A stretch of DNA of 64,000 bases from Chersky-806 sp038252255 (lineage in GTDB: Bacteria > Actinomycetota > Acidimicrobiia > IMCC26256 > JAENVU01). The stretch lies in the NCBI GenBank assembly GCA_038252255.1, contig JBBSAM010000002.1, positions 124,001-188,000 on the forward strand. The letters run 5' to 3'. Position 1 is the first letter of the stretch, and the number at the start of each line of letters is the position of its first letter. Below the pieces are notes generated by a model, which was not told the DNA's origin, did not search any database, and saw only the letters and a program-made list of their open reading frames with translations. Below, piece after piece: positions 8,270 through 17,056 of the stretch. The translations under genes and the position numbers were made by a program.

Positions 8270-11200
8270 TCATCCGAGGCCAACGCCGAGGTCGACTTCG
8301 GGTATGGGTTCGCGTGCTTGGGTTGTGAGCGCGCCGAGCTGTCGAGTGTCCATGTGCCAGAGGGTGGCTTCGTCGCCGGTCGGTTCGGGTCCGAGCGGAC
8401 GGCGCGGGTCGGTGCTGTTGTGGTCGACGCGGTAGCGCTCGACGAACTCCGCGGCGCGCCGCCAGTCGGTGGGACGCGTCGGGTCGTCGGGCGGCGGGCC
8501 GAGTGCGCGGAGGTATGGCGGTGGCTCTGCGAGGTCGGCGTCGACGAGCTGGGCGATGCGGGCGTCGACGGTGACCTGGATGGCCGGGAGGCGTCGCAGG
8601 TCGTCGCGGTGCTCGGCAACATACGCCTGGTGTTCGTCGTGTCCGTCGCGGGCGCGTTCGAGCGCGTCGTCGAGGCTCTGGACGCTGAGGGTGTGAACAT
8701 CGACCTGGTTGGTGAGCACGAGCCGGCGCGTCCGTCGATCGGCGCGGTGGCGCCATCCGTGCTTACTGAGGGCATCGAGCTCCCGCTGCGTGTGCGCGAG
8801 GCGATTGTTGGCCCGGCCGCGTTGGGTGGTGAGTGAATCGATCTCGTAGGACCGATCGCGCGGGCATCGGCCTGCGATCTCCCGGAGGCGGTCGCGTTCC
8901 TGCATGAGCGATCGGATCTCATGGTGGATCGCGTTGCGGTCGATGCCAGCGTCGACCGCGAGGTGCTGAGCGTGGCTGACCGTGAGCGCTTGAGTGAGCG
9001 CGTCGAGAGGTTCGGGCGGCACGGCTTCGGGGGTGTGGGCGTCGGGCCGGGGTTCGCGGCCGACGAGGTAGATGCTGTTCTCCGTGCGACCACGTGAGAG
9101 CGCGACGTAGCCGGCTTCTTGGTAGAGCAGATCGGAGCCAAGCACGAACGCGCGCTCTGCGGTCTGGCCTTGGGCCTTGTGAATCGTGGTCGCGTAAGCG
9201 TGGAGGACGTGGCCCGCGTCGAGGTACCGGTCGGGCAGCGTGACCGCGGCCCCGGTGTCGGTGCGGACGGTCATCGCCCGGTCGTCGGGGTCGACACTGG
9301 TGATGAGAGCGCAGGTGCCGTTGCGGACCTTGAGTCGCCGGTCGTTGCGAAGGGTCATGATCCGATCGCCGGATTGATAAGGGCGGTGCTCGACGGTGAG
9401 GGTCGGGCCGGTCAGCCTTCCTGCGGCTTGGAGGTGGGATCGGGCGCGGGCGTTGAGGTCATCGACGTCGGACCACCGGGTGGCGAGCATGAGCACCTGC
9501 TCGCCGGCGAGGGTGGCGGCCCACCAGTCCGCGCTCATCGCGTCGCGCGCGCCGGGCGCGGTCTCGTGGGTGTGGATACGGCCGTGGGCGTCGTAGGCGG
9601 TGACGGCATCGTCGACGTTGCCATCTCGCAGTTGTGCGAGTGCGTGACGTTCCCATGCTTCGTGTTGACGTCGGTTCTGGGTGAGACGAATCGGTGGGAT
9701 GCGTCGGCCGAGGCCGCGGAGGAGCCCGCCAGCGTCGATCTCGGGGAGCTGGCGGGGATCGCCGACGAGAACGACCTTCGTGTGTGCAGCCGCGGCGTGG
9801 TCGAGGAGCCGAGCGAGCTGTCGGGTGCCGGCCATGCCTGCTTCGTCGACAACGAGGACCGTGCCCGCTCGGAGTCCTCCATGTTCGGGATGGTCGAGGT
9901 CACTGAGAAGGCCGGCGATGGTGTGGCTGGGGATGCCCGCGGTTGCCTCGAGCTCGGCGGCGGCGCGCGCCGCCAGCGCCGTGCCGACCACGAGGTGCCC
10001 GGAGCGTTGCCAGGCGTCGCGCGCCGCGTCGAGGCTGAAGGTCTTGCCGGTCCCCGCCGCGGCGATCACCACGTCCACCGCGCGTCCTGATGTGGTGAGC
10101 GCGACGACCATCTCGACTTGCTCCCCCGAGAGACTGGGTCGGGCGGCCAGCGCGGCAAGCACGCAGTCCTCGTCCGCGACACCCAGGACCTCGTCCGTGC
10201 GGGCGACGGAGCGGCGCACCAGGCGGGCTTCGAGCGCGAGCAGCTCGTCGGTCGAGAACCGCTGCCCGGTCGAGGGCGTGTCGATCGGCCGTCCCGTAGC
10301 GCGCCGCCGCATTGTTCCAACGGGGCCGTGGTCTGCTGGCGCGAGGGGCACGACATGCGGATCGGCGAGGACCTGATCGGCGAGCGTCTCGACCAAGCTG
10401 ACGTCGGCGCCTTCGGGGAGTTGGTCGCACCAGGCTCGCAACACGGCGCGCCGATCGAACGTGCTGGCCTGGCGGGTCAGCCCGTCGGGCCCGAGCAGCC
10501 AGCTCCTGATCTTGTCGACCCGTTCGGCGGTCAGCGCGGTGGGACAGGCCTGTCCCAGCACGCGCTCGAGCTGGTCAGGTTCCCATCCGAGCTCGGCGGC
10601 TTGTTCGGTCCACCGGGTGTGGAGCCGGGACGGTTCGACGTCGTAGTTCTTGGCCTGGCGGGTATCGAGCACCGCGTACTGCGCAGCGCGAGCCGAGCTG
10701 ACACCCCGGGCAGCCATCTCGGCCTCGATCTCGCGCCGTCGGGTCGAGAAACGCTCCAGCACCGTGGCAGGGATCCCTTCGACGTCGGCGATCCCGTTGA
10801 CAACCGGACCCCACGCAACGCCGAGCCGGGCGGTGAGCTCGGCTCGAAGCTGTGCCTCGTAGAGGTACCCGGCGGTCTTCGCGTGGAGGTAGAGGTGCCG
10901 GGCGTCGAGCGCGCCCCAGAGACCATCCGCGCTACGCGTCGTGTTCGCAACGAGGACGTGGGTGTGCAGGTGGGGGTCACCGGCCCGGCTCGTGCGGTGT
11001 CGGAACCCGGCCGCGACGAACCCGTCACCGCGCAGCGCCACGATCCCGTTCGTGCCCCGCCGCGACCAACACGCCTCGCCTTCCAGGTACCCGAGTGCGG
11101 TCCTGACGCTCGCGTCGTGCGCAGCTCGTACCTCTCTGCTGGTCTCCCATTCACTGAGCCCCCAGAGCACCGACACCGATTTCGGTGCGCAGAACGTGAG

Positions 11201-11449
11201 GTCGAAGCCCGGTACGCGGCGATGCCGGGAGCGCGCGAGCGGCTCGCCGGTGGACGGGTCGTGGCCCGCGAGGATCTCGCGCAATGTCTCCGCGCCGACC
11301 TGACCTTCGAGACCGAGCTCGGTGCCCATCGTCCCCAACCATCGGCCCGGCGCTTCGCCGCGCCCGACGTAGTAGTCCTCGATACCGGCGGCAACGGTTT
11401 CGAGGTAGTAGCCCTCCTGCCCGTAGCCGAGCTTCCCGATGCTCAGCAC
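8270..11449 (-). CDS. MobF/TraA-type relaxase-helicase
   Basis: 1059 residues from GTG 11449. The N-terminal TrwC-like relaxase domain begins with LSIGKLGYGQEGYY, carrying candidate catalytic tyrosines Y9, Y14 and Y15. The metal-binding triad is in GDPHLHTHVLVAN (H160, H162, H164). The following RecD-like helicase part shows Walker A VIAAAGTGKTFSLDAARD, Walker B LVVDEAGM, and the late motifs TIHKAQGQT and YVALSRGRTEN. It should nick oriT and unwind DNA for conjugal transfer. No coupling ATPase or mating-pair genes are present, so the element looks mobilizable rather than self-transmissible. It overlaps the small gene before it by 7 bp. Confidence 0.93.
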   Translation of the reverse strand: MLSIGKLGYGQEGYYLETVAAGIEDYYVGRGEAPGRWLGTMGTELGLEGQVGAETLREILAGHDPSTGEPLARSRHRRVPGFDLTFCAPKSVSVLWGLSEWETSREVRAAHDASVRTALGYLEGEACWSRRGTNGIVALRGDGFVAAGFRHRTSRAGDPHLHTHVLVANTTRSADGLWGALDARHLYLHAKTAGYLYEAQLRAELTARLGVAWGPVVNGIADVEGIPATVLERFSTRRREIEAEMAARGVSSARAAQYAVLDTRQAKNYDVEPSRLHTRWTEQAAELGWEPDQLERVLGQACPTALTAERVDKIRSWLLGPDGLTRQASTFDRRAVLRAWCDQLPEGADVSLVETLADQVLADPHVVPLAPADHGPVGTMRRRATGRPIDTPSTGQRFSTDELLALEARLVRRSVARTDEVLGVADEDCVLAALAARPSLSGEQVEMVVALTTSGRAVDVVIAAAGTGKTFSLDAARDAWQRSGHLVVGTALAARAAAELEATAGIPSHTIAGLLSDLDHPEHGGLRAGTVLVVDEAGMAGTRQLARLLDHAAAAHTKVVLVGDPRQLPEIDAGGLLRGLGRRIPPIRLTQNRRQHEAWERHALAQLRDGNVDDAVTAYDAHGRIHTHETAPGARDAMSADWWAATLAGEQVLMLATRWSDVDDLNARARSHLQAAGRLTGPTLTVEHRPYQSGDRIMTLRNDRRLKVRNGTCALITSVDPDDRAMTVRTDTGAAVTLPDRYLDAGHVLHAYATTIHKAQGQTAERAFVLGSDLLYQEAGYVALSRGRTENSIYLVGREPRPDAHTPEAVPPEPLDALTQALTVSHAQHLAVDAGIDRNAIHHEIRSLMQERDRLREIAGRCPRDRSYEIDSLTTQRGRANNRLAHTQRELDALSKHGWRHRADRRTRRLVLTNQVDVHTLSVQSLDDALERARDGHDEHQAYVAEHRDDLRRLPAIQVTVDARIAQLVDADLAEPPPYLRALGPPPDDPTRPTDWRRAAEFVERYRVDHNSTDPRRPLGPEPTGDEATLWHMDTRQLGALTTQAREPIPEVDLGVGLG

Positions 11450-11598
11450 CGCATCTCGCTCGCATCGACCGCGCCGCGCATTTTGAATGCAAGTGCGTGC
11501 GGGTATTCGTGGAGGTTGGGAAGGGCGAACGTGAGGGCGTCGTCGAAGCGACGCGCGAGGCGATCGCGGACGCGGGGCGGGGGGTAGTGGTGAGTCAT
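11443..11598 (-). CDS. Small 51-residue protein between excisionase and relaxase
   Basis: Starts MTHHYPPPRVRDRLARRFDD and ends at TGA 11443-11445. Its ATG overlaps the excisionase stop (ATGA) and its end overlaps the relaxase GTG start by 7 bp, so it sits exactly between two coupled genes. It has an Arg-rich amphipathic stretch and no recognised domain. The overlaps are the main evidence that it is translated. A role in relaxase expression or oriT binding is speculation. Confidence 0.55.
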   Translation of the reverse strand: MTHHYPPPRVRDRLARRFDDALTFALPNLHEYPHALAFKMRGAVDASEMRC

Positions 11599-11795
11599 GA
11601 GGTGGCGCGCGCGAGGAGTGCTTCGATCGCGTGCTTCGGGATCACGACTCGACGGCCGAGCCGCAAGTGCGGGAGCTCGCCGCGCGCCACGAGCTCGTAG
11701 GCGTGTGCACGCGAGATCCCCAAGAGCCTTCCGGCCTCCTCGACCGTCCACACGAGCCGCTCCTCGTCGGGCCTTCTGGCTTCTGCTTCGTTCAT
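11595..11795 (-). CDS. xis: Excisionase / MerR-like helix-turn-helix DNA-binding protein
   Basis: 66 residues in the helix-turn-helix_17 (Xis/AlpA-like) style: VWTVEEAGRLLGISRAHAYE places the recognition helix, and LPHLRLGRRVVIPKHAIEAL is the typical wing and C-terminal helix. ATG 11795 is preferred over 11807 because a GGAGGT ribosome site sits directly before it. Such proteins bend DNA at att arms to direct excision, or act as small activators. First gene of a coupled minus-strand operon with a small ORF and the relaxase. Confidence 0.85.
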   Translation of the reverse strand: MNEAEARRPDEERLVWTVEEAGRLLGISRAHAYELVARGELPHLRLGRRVVIPKHAIEALLARATS

Positions 11796-11807
11796 CTCGA
11801 CCTCCAT

Positions 11808-12129
11808 TGGGCTGCTACCGCTCCTATGCGCGTTCGCCGGTGCGTGACGCGACTCACCGATCCAGAGAATCTGCGGATTCAGCGTCGAGTCCGTAGGCTC
11901 CGCGGAGTCCGGCGCTCACCCCGAATAAGCGGTCGCAGCTCCCGAAACGCGACATCCAACGCGGTGCCTTGTGAAGGGGTACAGACAGGTGGTGCAGCCC
12001 CGACGTGCAGAGGGGCAGTGGCGCGTGCAGTGAGGCGTGTAGACCTGTACCGAATCGCGAAGATGCAGGTACTGGCGTCAGACGAGTAGGAATGCCTTTA
12101 CATCAGTCAGCGACGCGGCAGGAGACTTG
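11808..12129. promoter_or_regulatory. Divergent control region with GTGCAG repeats
   Basis: A 322-bp gene-free gap between the minus-strand xis operon and the plus-strand DUF262 gene, so it must hold both promoters. Three GTGCAG direct repeats lie at 11992-11997, 12005-12010 and 12025-12030, in the middle of the gap. Codon-like structure is absent. The repeats may bind the excisionase-like protein or another regulator. No clear -10/-35 pair was chosen. Confidence 0.4.
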
Positions 12130-13905
12130 ATGGACGCCAGGAATCGCACGCTCCCTGATTGGTTCGATCGCGTCAGGACCGGTCAGGTTCTCCTTCCTCG
12201 CTTCCAGAGGCACGAAGCCTGGAGCCACAACGAGATCGCCAGCCTGCTCAATGCTGTTTTGCGTGGGCTGCCAGCCGGGGCGACGCTGGTACTAGAGGTT
12301 GGTGACAGAGAGCCCTTCAAGAGTCGGCCCGTCGCTGGCGCACCGACACCAACCGAGCGCGCGTCCGAACACCTCTTGGATGGTCAGCAGCGCATCACTG
12401 CACTCTGGCGCGCGTTGCGAGACAACTACGACGACAGGACTTACTTCGTCGGACTCGATGACGACGAGAGCCATGAAGGCGAGAGAGTCTGGACTGTTCG
12501 TGGCGTGGCACGGTGGTACCGCACGGACGCCAACCGGCAACGACGCCGGTACCCCGCCTGGGCAGACGACGCCAAAGGCGTTCACGCGCGCGACCTGCTG
12601 CCGATGAAGCTTCTACGCCCGGGAGACATCAGCCAAGAGATACGCGAGTGGGCGGACGCTGCGACCGGTGATCTTGCCGCGAGCCGTGATCTTGAATCGC
12701 AGCTTCACGAACTCCGCACCCGTGTAGCGACGTACAACATCCCCTACCTCTCCCTCCCGGTGACTACACCCAAAGATGTCGCGCTCGACGTGTTCATCAA
12801 GATGAACACCAGCTCGGTACGGCTCAGCGCTTTCGACATCGTGGTCGCCCAGCTCGAGGAGGCAACCGGCGAATCCCTTCACGACCTCGTCGATGGCCTC
12901 GGCAATAGGGTTCCGAATGCCCACGCCTACCGTGACCCTGGTGTGTGGGTGCTCGACGTTGCAGCGCTGCGGGAGGACCGAACCCCAACCCAGGCCAGTT
13001 ACCAGCGTCTCGATCTGGAAAGGCTCAGCACCGATTGGGACGAAGTCGTCGACGGAATCGCCTGGGCGGTGCAAGTGCTCGAAGACGAGAATGTGTTCGA
13101 CGCAGACCGACTTCCCACCGTCGCGGTCTTGCCGATCCTGGCCGCTCTCCACCAATACATCCCGACCGACCCCGACCAACTCGGCAACGCTCGAACGCTC
13201 GTCCGCAAGTTCGTCTGGCGTGCATTTCTCACCAGTCGCTATGAAACGACGGCGGGCACACGCTCGCTACAGGACTTCCGCGGGCTGCGAGCGATTCTCG
13301 CAGGCGAGCGAGGCGATCCTTCGCCTCCAATATTTGACGACAAACAGTTTCCGCTGCCTGGCGTCGATCAGCTTCTCTCAGCGGGATGGTCGAAGAACAA
13401 GGAGATTCTCGCTCGAGGCGTTCTCGCGCTGTCCCTTCGGGCAGGAGCACGAGACCTTGCTGATGATGCCCGCGCCGCCCGAGGAAACATCTCGAAACGC
13501 GAATACCACCACCTGTTCCCGGACTCCATTCTCACCGGGCGTGACGGTGGTCAGCTCCTGCCGGTGGAGAGTTACCGCGCACTGAACTGTGCGCTCATCA
13601 CCTGGCGCACCAACCGAAAGATCAGCGCCAAGCAACCGTTGAAGTACCTCCGTGAGCGAGTTGACGGAAGCACGCTCGGAGAACAGGTCGTCCGCGAACG
13701 CCTGCGCTCACACCTCGTTCCGTACGACGAACTGTCAGCGGCCGGATGGGATGGGATTCACGATCCGACGATCCTCACCCAGACGATCCAAGCGGACTAC
13801 GACCGTTTCCTTAGGGCTCGGGCCGAGGTCCTCCTACAGCCCATCGCGGACCTCGCCGCAGGCCGCGCCCCAGTCGAAGAATGGCTGGTTGCTGCGACTC
13901 GGTGA
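12130..13905 (+). CDS. DUF262 plus HNH (DUF1524-like) protein, GmrSD-like defence candidate
   Basis: 591 residues. The N-terminal DUF262 (ParB/sulfiredoxin-like NTPase fold) shows LPRFQRHEAWS and the hallmark DGQQRITAL (D84-R88). The C-terminal part carries KREYHHLFPDSIL (H460, H461), matching the HH-[IL]-F-P nuclease motif of DUF1524/HNH domains. This S+D arrangement in one chain is that of GmrSD-type, modification-dependent type IV restriction enzymes and related defence proteins. It lies directly upstream of a restriction-modification pair. ATG 12130 follows CAGGAG; TTG 12127 is an alternative. The targeted modification is unknown. Confidence 0.82.
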   Translation: MDARNRTLPDWFDRVRTGQVLLPRFQRHEAWSHNEIASLLNAVLRGLPAGATLVLEVGDREPFKSRPVAGAPTPTERASEHLLDGQQRITALWRALRDNYDDRTYFVGLDDDESHEGERVWTVRGVARWYRTDANRQRRRYPAWADDAKGVHARDLLPMKLLRPGDISQEIREWADAATGDLAASRDLESQLHELRTRVATYNIPYLSLPVTTPKDVALDVFIKMNTSSVRLSAFDIVVAQLEEATGESLHDLVDGLGNRVPNAHAYRDPGVWVLDVAALREDRTPTQASYQRLDLERLSTDWDEVVDGIAWAVQVLEDENVFDADRLPTVAVLPILAALHQYIPTDPDQLGNARTLVRKFVWRAFLTSRYETTAGTRSLQDFRGLRAILAGERGDPSPPIFDDKQFPLPGVDQLLSAGWSKNKEILARGVLALSLRAGARDLADDARAARGNISKREYHHLFPDSILTGRDGGQLLPVESYRALNCALITWRTNRKISAKQPLKYLRERVDGSTLGEQVVRERLRSHLVPYDELSAAGWDGIHDPTILTQTIQADYDRFLRARAEVLLQPIADLAAGRAPVEEWLVAATR

Positions 13906-14008
13906 ACTGAGGGCGCACCCGGGTTCTGGCAAGTCCAGCCGCATTTACCAATGAGGCGAACCACTGCGCGCCTGATCGAGCAAACTGCCTGAAGCAGACA
14001 ACGGGGGA

Positions 14009-17000
14009 ATGCACGTGGGCGATACGCGACCGACGATCGAGAACCCAATCCTCAACTCGCCGTACGACGCGCCCACGCGCTGCTTCAAGTTCGACGCCGA
14101 CGGGATCACGGACGAGATCCTTGACGAGCGCCGAGCGAGCGAGTTCTTCGTCGCGGTGCCGGCGCCGAAGAAGAGGAGCGGCAAGCAGCAGGAGATCGAC
14201 TTCCTTGACGTGAGCACTGAGCGTGTCGAGCCGAACGAGCTCATCAACCGGATCCGTCGCCGTGTCGACCGGTGGCGAGAGTTCGGATATCCGGGCATCA
14301 CGCCGACGACCCGCGCCCTGCTCGACCACTGGCATGATCCCGAGCGCGAACGACGCCTGTTCTTTTGTCAGCTCGAAGCCATCGAGACCGCGATCTATCT
14401 CGCCGAGGCTGCGGCGAAGAACAGCGACGTGTGGATCGAGAATGCGGTCCGCGACGCGAACGATGAAGCGAACCCCGGCCTCTACCGTGTCGCGCACAAG
14501 ATGGCGACGGGCACCGGGAAGACGGTGATCATGGCGATGCTGATCGCGTGGCACACGCTCAACAAGGTTGCCAATCCCCAGGACCGGCGCTTCGGCGACG
14601 CGTTCCTCGTGGTCTGCCCGGGGATCACGATCCGCGACCGGTTGCGGGTGCTGCTGCCGAGCGACCCGACGAACTACTACCGGGAGATGGACCTCGTCCC
14701 TGCGGATCGGTTGGCGGACCTCGGCACCGCGAAGGTCGTGATCACGAACTTCCATGCATTCAAGCCGAAGGAGAAGCTCCGCGCGCCGAAGACTACGAAG
14801 CAGGTGCTGCTCCCCAAGGGTGACACCGCGGGCGTCTTCACCGAGACGCCCGACCAGATGGTGCGGCGAGTCCTCAGAGATCTGGGCACGAAGCGCCAGA
14901 TCGTGGTGCTCAACGACGAAGCGCACCACTGCTACCGCCGCAGGCCGGCCGAGACCGAAGCCGAAGCGACCGTCGACGACCTCGACGCGCTCAAAGGCGA
15001 GGAGAAGACGGAGGCGAAGAAGCGCGACGAGGAAGCACGCGTCTGGCTCAGCGGGCTCGAAGCCATCCAGAACAAGGTTGGCATCCGCGCCATCCACGAC
15101 CTCAGCGCGACGCCGTTCTTCCTCAAGGGTTCGGGCTGGCCCGAGGGCACGCTGTTCCCGTGGGTGGTGAGCGACTTCGGGCTCATCGACGCGATCGAAG
15201 CCGGGCTTGTGAAGATCCCCCGCGTGCCGATCGACGACGACGCCGCGTCGAAGGACCTCCCGACGTTCCGCAACCTCTGGTTCCACATTCGCGATGAGCT
15301 GCCCAAGCGGGGTCGGAAGAACACCGACGACGCGAGCGCGGAACCGAAGCTCCCCGCCGCCCTCCAGGGTGCGCTGCACAGCCTTTACGGCAACTATGAG
15401 GCCGCGTTCGTGCGTTGGCGCGCCCACCACGATCTCGGTGGCTCCGCCACGAGTACCCCGCCCGTGTTCATCGTGGTGTGCAACAACACGACCGTCTCGA
15501 AGCTCGTGTACGACTACCTCGCCGGGTGGGAGAAGCCGCAGCCGAAGGGCGAGCCCGTGGTGGTGCCGGGCGCGCTTCCGCTGTTCTCGAACGAGTACGG
15601 CGGTGGTTGGCGTGACCGCGCGTATTCGATCCTCATCGACTCTACGCAGCTCGAGGGCGAGGGGAGCATGAGCGATGCGTTCAAACAGATCGCGTCGCGC
15701 GAGATCGCGGAGTTCAAGGCCGAGTACGCGCAACGCTTCCCCGGCCGCGATGCCGACCAGCTCACTGACGAAGACCTCCTGCGTGAGGTGATGAACACTG
15801 TCGGGAAGGCGGGCAAGCTCGGCGAGGCCATCCGCTGTGTGGTGAGCGTGAGCATGCTCACCGAGGGCTGGGACGCGAACACCGTGACGCACATCCTCGG
15901 TGTGCGGGCGTTCGGCACCCAGCTCCTCTGTGAGCAGGTCGTGGGCCGGGGGCTGCGCCGCCGCAGCTACGTGGTCGACGACGACACCGGCCACTTCCTT
16001 CCCGAGTACGCCGAGATCTACGGCATTCCGTTCTCCTTCATCCCGGCCGCGGGGCAGGCCAAGGACCCGAAGCCGCCGAAGCCGGTGCACCGCGTGCGCG
16101 CCCTGCCCGAGCGGGCGCGCGCCGAGATCACGTTCCCCCACGTGGTCGGCTACCGCTACGAGATTCCCGACGATCGCCTCGGCGCGCAGTTCGGTCCCGA
16201 TTCGTGCCTCGTGCTCTCGGCCGAGGATGTGCCCACCAAGACGGAGGTCTCCGGTGTGGTCGGCGAGGTCGAGATCCATACGCTCGACGACCTGCGCCGC
16301 GTCCGTCCGCAGCAGATCGCGTTCACGATCGCGAAGGAGCTACTCGGCAAGTACTTCACCACGCTCGACGAAGAGACCGGCGAGAGACAGGAACGCCCGT
16401 GGCTCTTCCCTGCGCTGGTGAGGATCGTGAGCCAGTGGATGGACGACCCCGCGTGTCTCGTACTCAAGGACAATGCATTCCCGCAGCTCCTGTGGTTCCA
16501 GACCCGGATGGCCGAGGCGACGGAGAAGATCTACCGCGGGATCGTCACGGCCGACGGTGGGGCATCGCGCCTCCAGCCCATTCTGCGCGGCTTCGAGCCC
16601 GTCGGCTCCACCCGGTACGTGGACTTCGACACCACGAAGCCGGTCTACGAGACCGACCCCGACAAGTGCCACGTGAACCTCGTGACCGGAGACTCCAACT
16701 GGGAGCACCGCATGGCCCAGGCACTCGAAGAGATCGACGAGGTCAGGAGCTACGTGAAGAACCAGGGCCTCGGGTTCACCGTGCCATACACGTTCGAGGG
16801 GCGCAGCCGCGCCTACGTTCCGGACTTCATCGCCCGCGCCGACGACGGTCACGGCGAGGATCTGCTCAGTCTCGTGATCGAGGTCACCGGCGAACGCCGG
16901 AAGGAGAAGGTTGAGAAAGTGGCCACGATGCGAGACCTTTGGGTTCCCGCCGTGAACGCGCACACCGGCTTCGGCCGGTGGACGGTGGTCGAGGTCACCG

Positions 17001-17056
17001 ACCCGTGGGATGCGCACGCCACCATCCGCAGTGTCCTCGCCGGAGCGTCTGCCTGA
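14009..17056 (+). CDS. Type III-like restriction subunit (DEAD/DEAH helicase-nuclease)
   Basis: 1015 residues. Helicase core motifs: Walker A MATGTGKT (165-172), DEAH box LNDEAHH (303-306), motif III LSATPF, and motif VI region VVGRGLRRRSY. The C-terminal third contains AYVPDFIARADDG and LSLVIEVTGERRKEK, matching the PD-(D/E)XK nuclease core (D ... ExT). Length and order fit the BPTD_3080-like type III Res family. It should translocate on or probe DNA and cleave unmethylated target pairs with the Mod protein. ATG start after GGGGGA. Its stop overlaps the Mod start (TGATG), so the two are translationally coupled. Confidence 0.9.
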   Translation: MHVGDTRPTIENPILNSPYDAPTRCFKFDADGITDEILDERRASEFFVAVPAPKKRSGKQQEIDFLDVSTERVEPNELINRIRRRVDRWREFGYPGITPTTRALLDHWHDPERERRLFFCQLEAIETAIYLAEAAAKNSDVWIENAVRDANDEANPGLYRVAHKMATGTGKTVIMAMLIAWHTLNKVANPQDRRFGDAFLVVCPGITIRDRLRVLLPSDPTNYYREMDLVPADRLADLGTAKVVITNFHAFKPKEKLRAPKTTKQVLLPKGDTAGVFTETPDQMVRRVLRDLGTKRQIVVLNDEAHHCYRRRPAETEAEATVDDLDALKGEEKTEAKKRDEEARVWLSGLEAIQNKVGIRAIHDLSATPFFLKGSGWPEGTLFPWVVSDFGLIDAIEAGLVKIPRVPIDDDAASKDLPTFRNLWFHIRDELPKRGRKNTDDASAEPKLPAALQGALHSLYGNYEAAFVRWRAHHDLGGSATSTPPVFIVVCNNTTVSKLVYDYLAGWEKPQPKGEPVVVPGALPLFSNEYGGGWRDRAYSILIDSTQLEGEGSMSDAFKQIASREIAEFKAEYAQRFPGRDADQLTDEDLLREVMNTVGKAGKLGEAIRCVVSVSMLTEGWDANTVTHILGVRAFGTQLLCEQVVGRGLRRRSYVVDDDTGHFLPEYAEIYGIPFSFIPAAGQAKDPKPPKPVHRVRALPERARAEITFPHVVGYRYEIPDDRLGAQFGPDSCLVLSAEDVPTKTEVSGVVGEVEIHTLDDLRRVRPQQIAFTIAKELLGKYFTTLDEETGERQERPWLFPALVRIVSQWMDDPACLVLKDNAFPQLLWFQTRMAEATEKIYRGIVTADGGASRLQPILRGFEPVGSTRYVDFDTTKPVYETDPDKCHVNLVTGDSNWEHRMAQALEEIDEVRSYVKNQGLGFTVPYTFEGRSRAYVPDFIARADDGHGEDLLSLVIEVTGERRKEKVEKVATMRDLWVPAVNAHTGFGRWTVVEVTDPWDAHATIRSVLAGASA

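Noticed and set aside
9119..11587. Long plus-strand frames opposite the relaxase (323 and 489 residues)
   Set aside because: The minus strand encodes a complete MobF relaxase-helicase; the plus frames have no recognisable domains.
13811..16279. 822-residue open frame on the minus strand
   Set aside because: It is antisense to the Res gene, which has full helicase and nuclease motifs; composition is the Arg/Val/Leu-rich pattern expected from GC-rich antisense frames.
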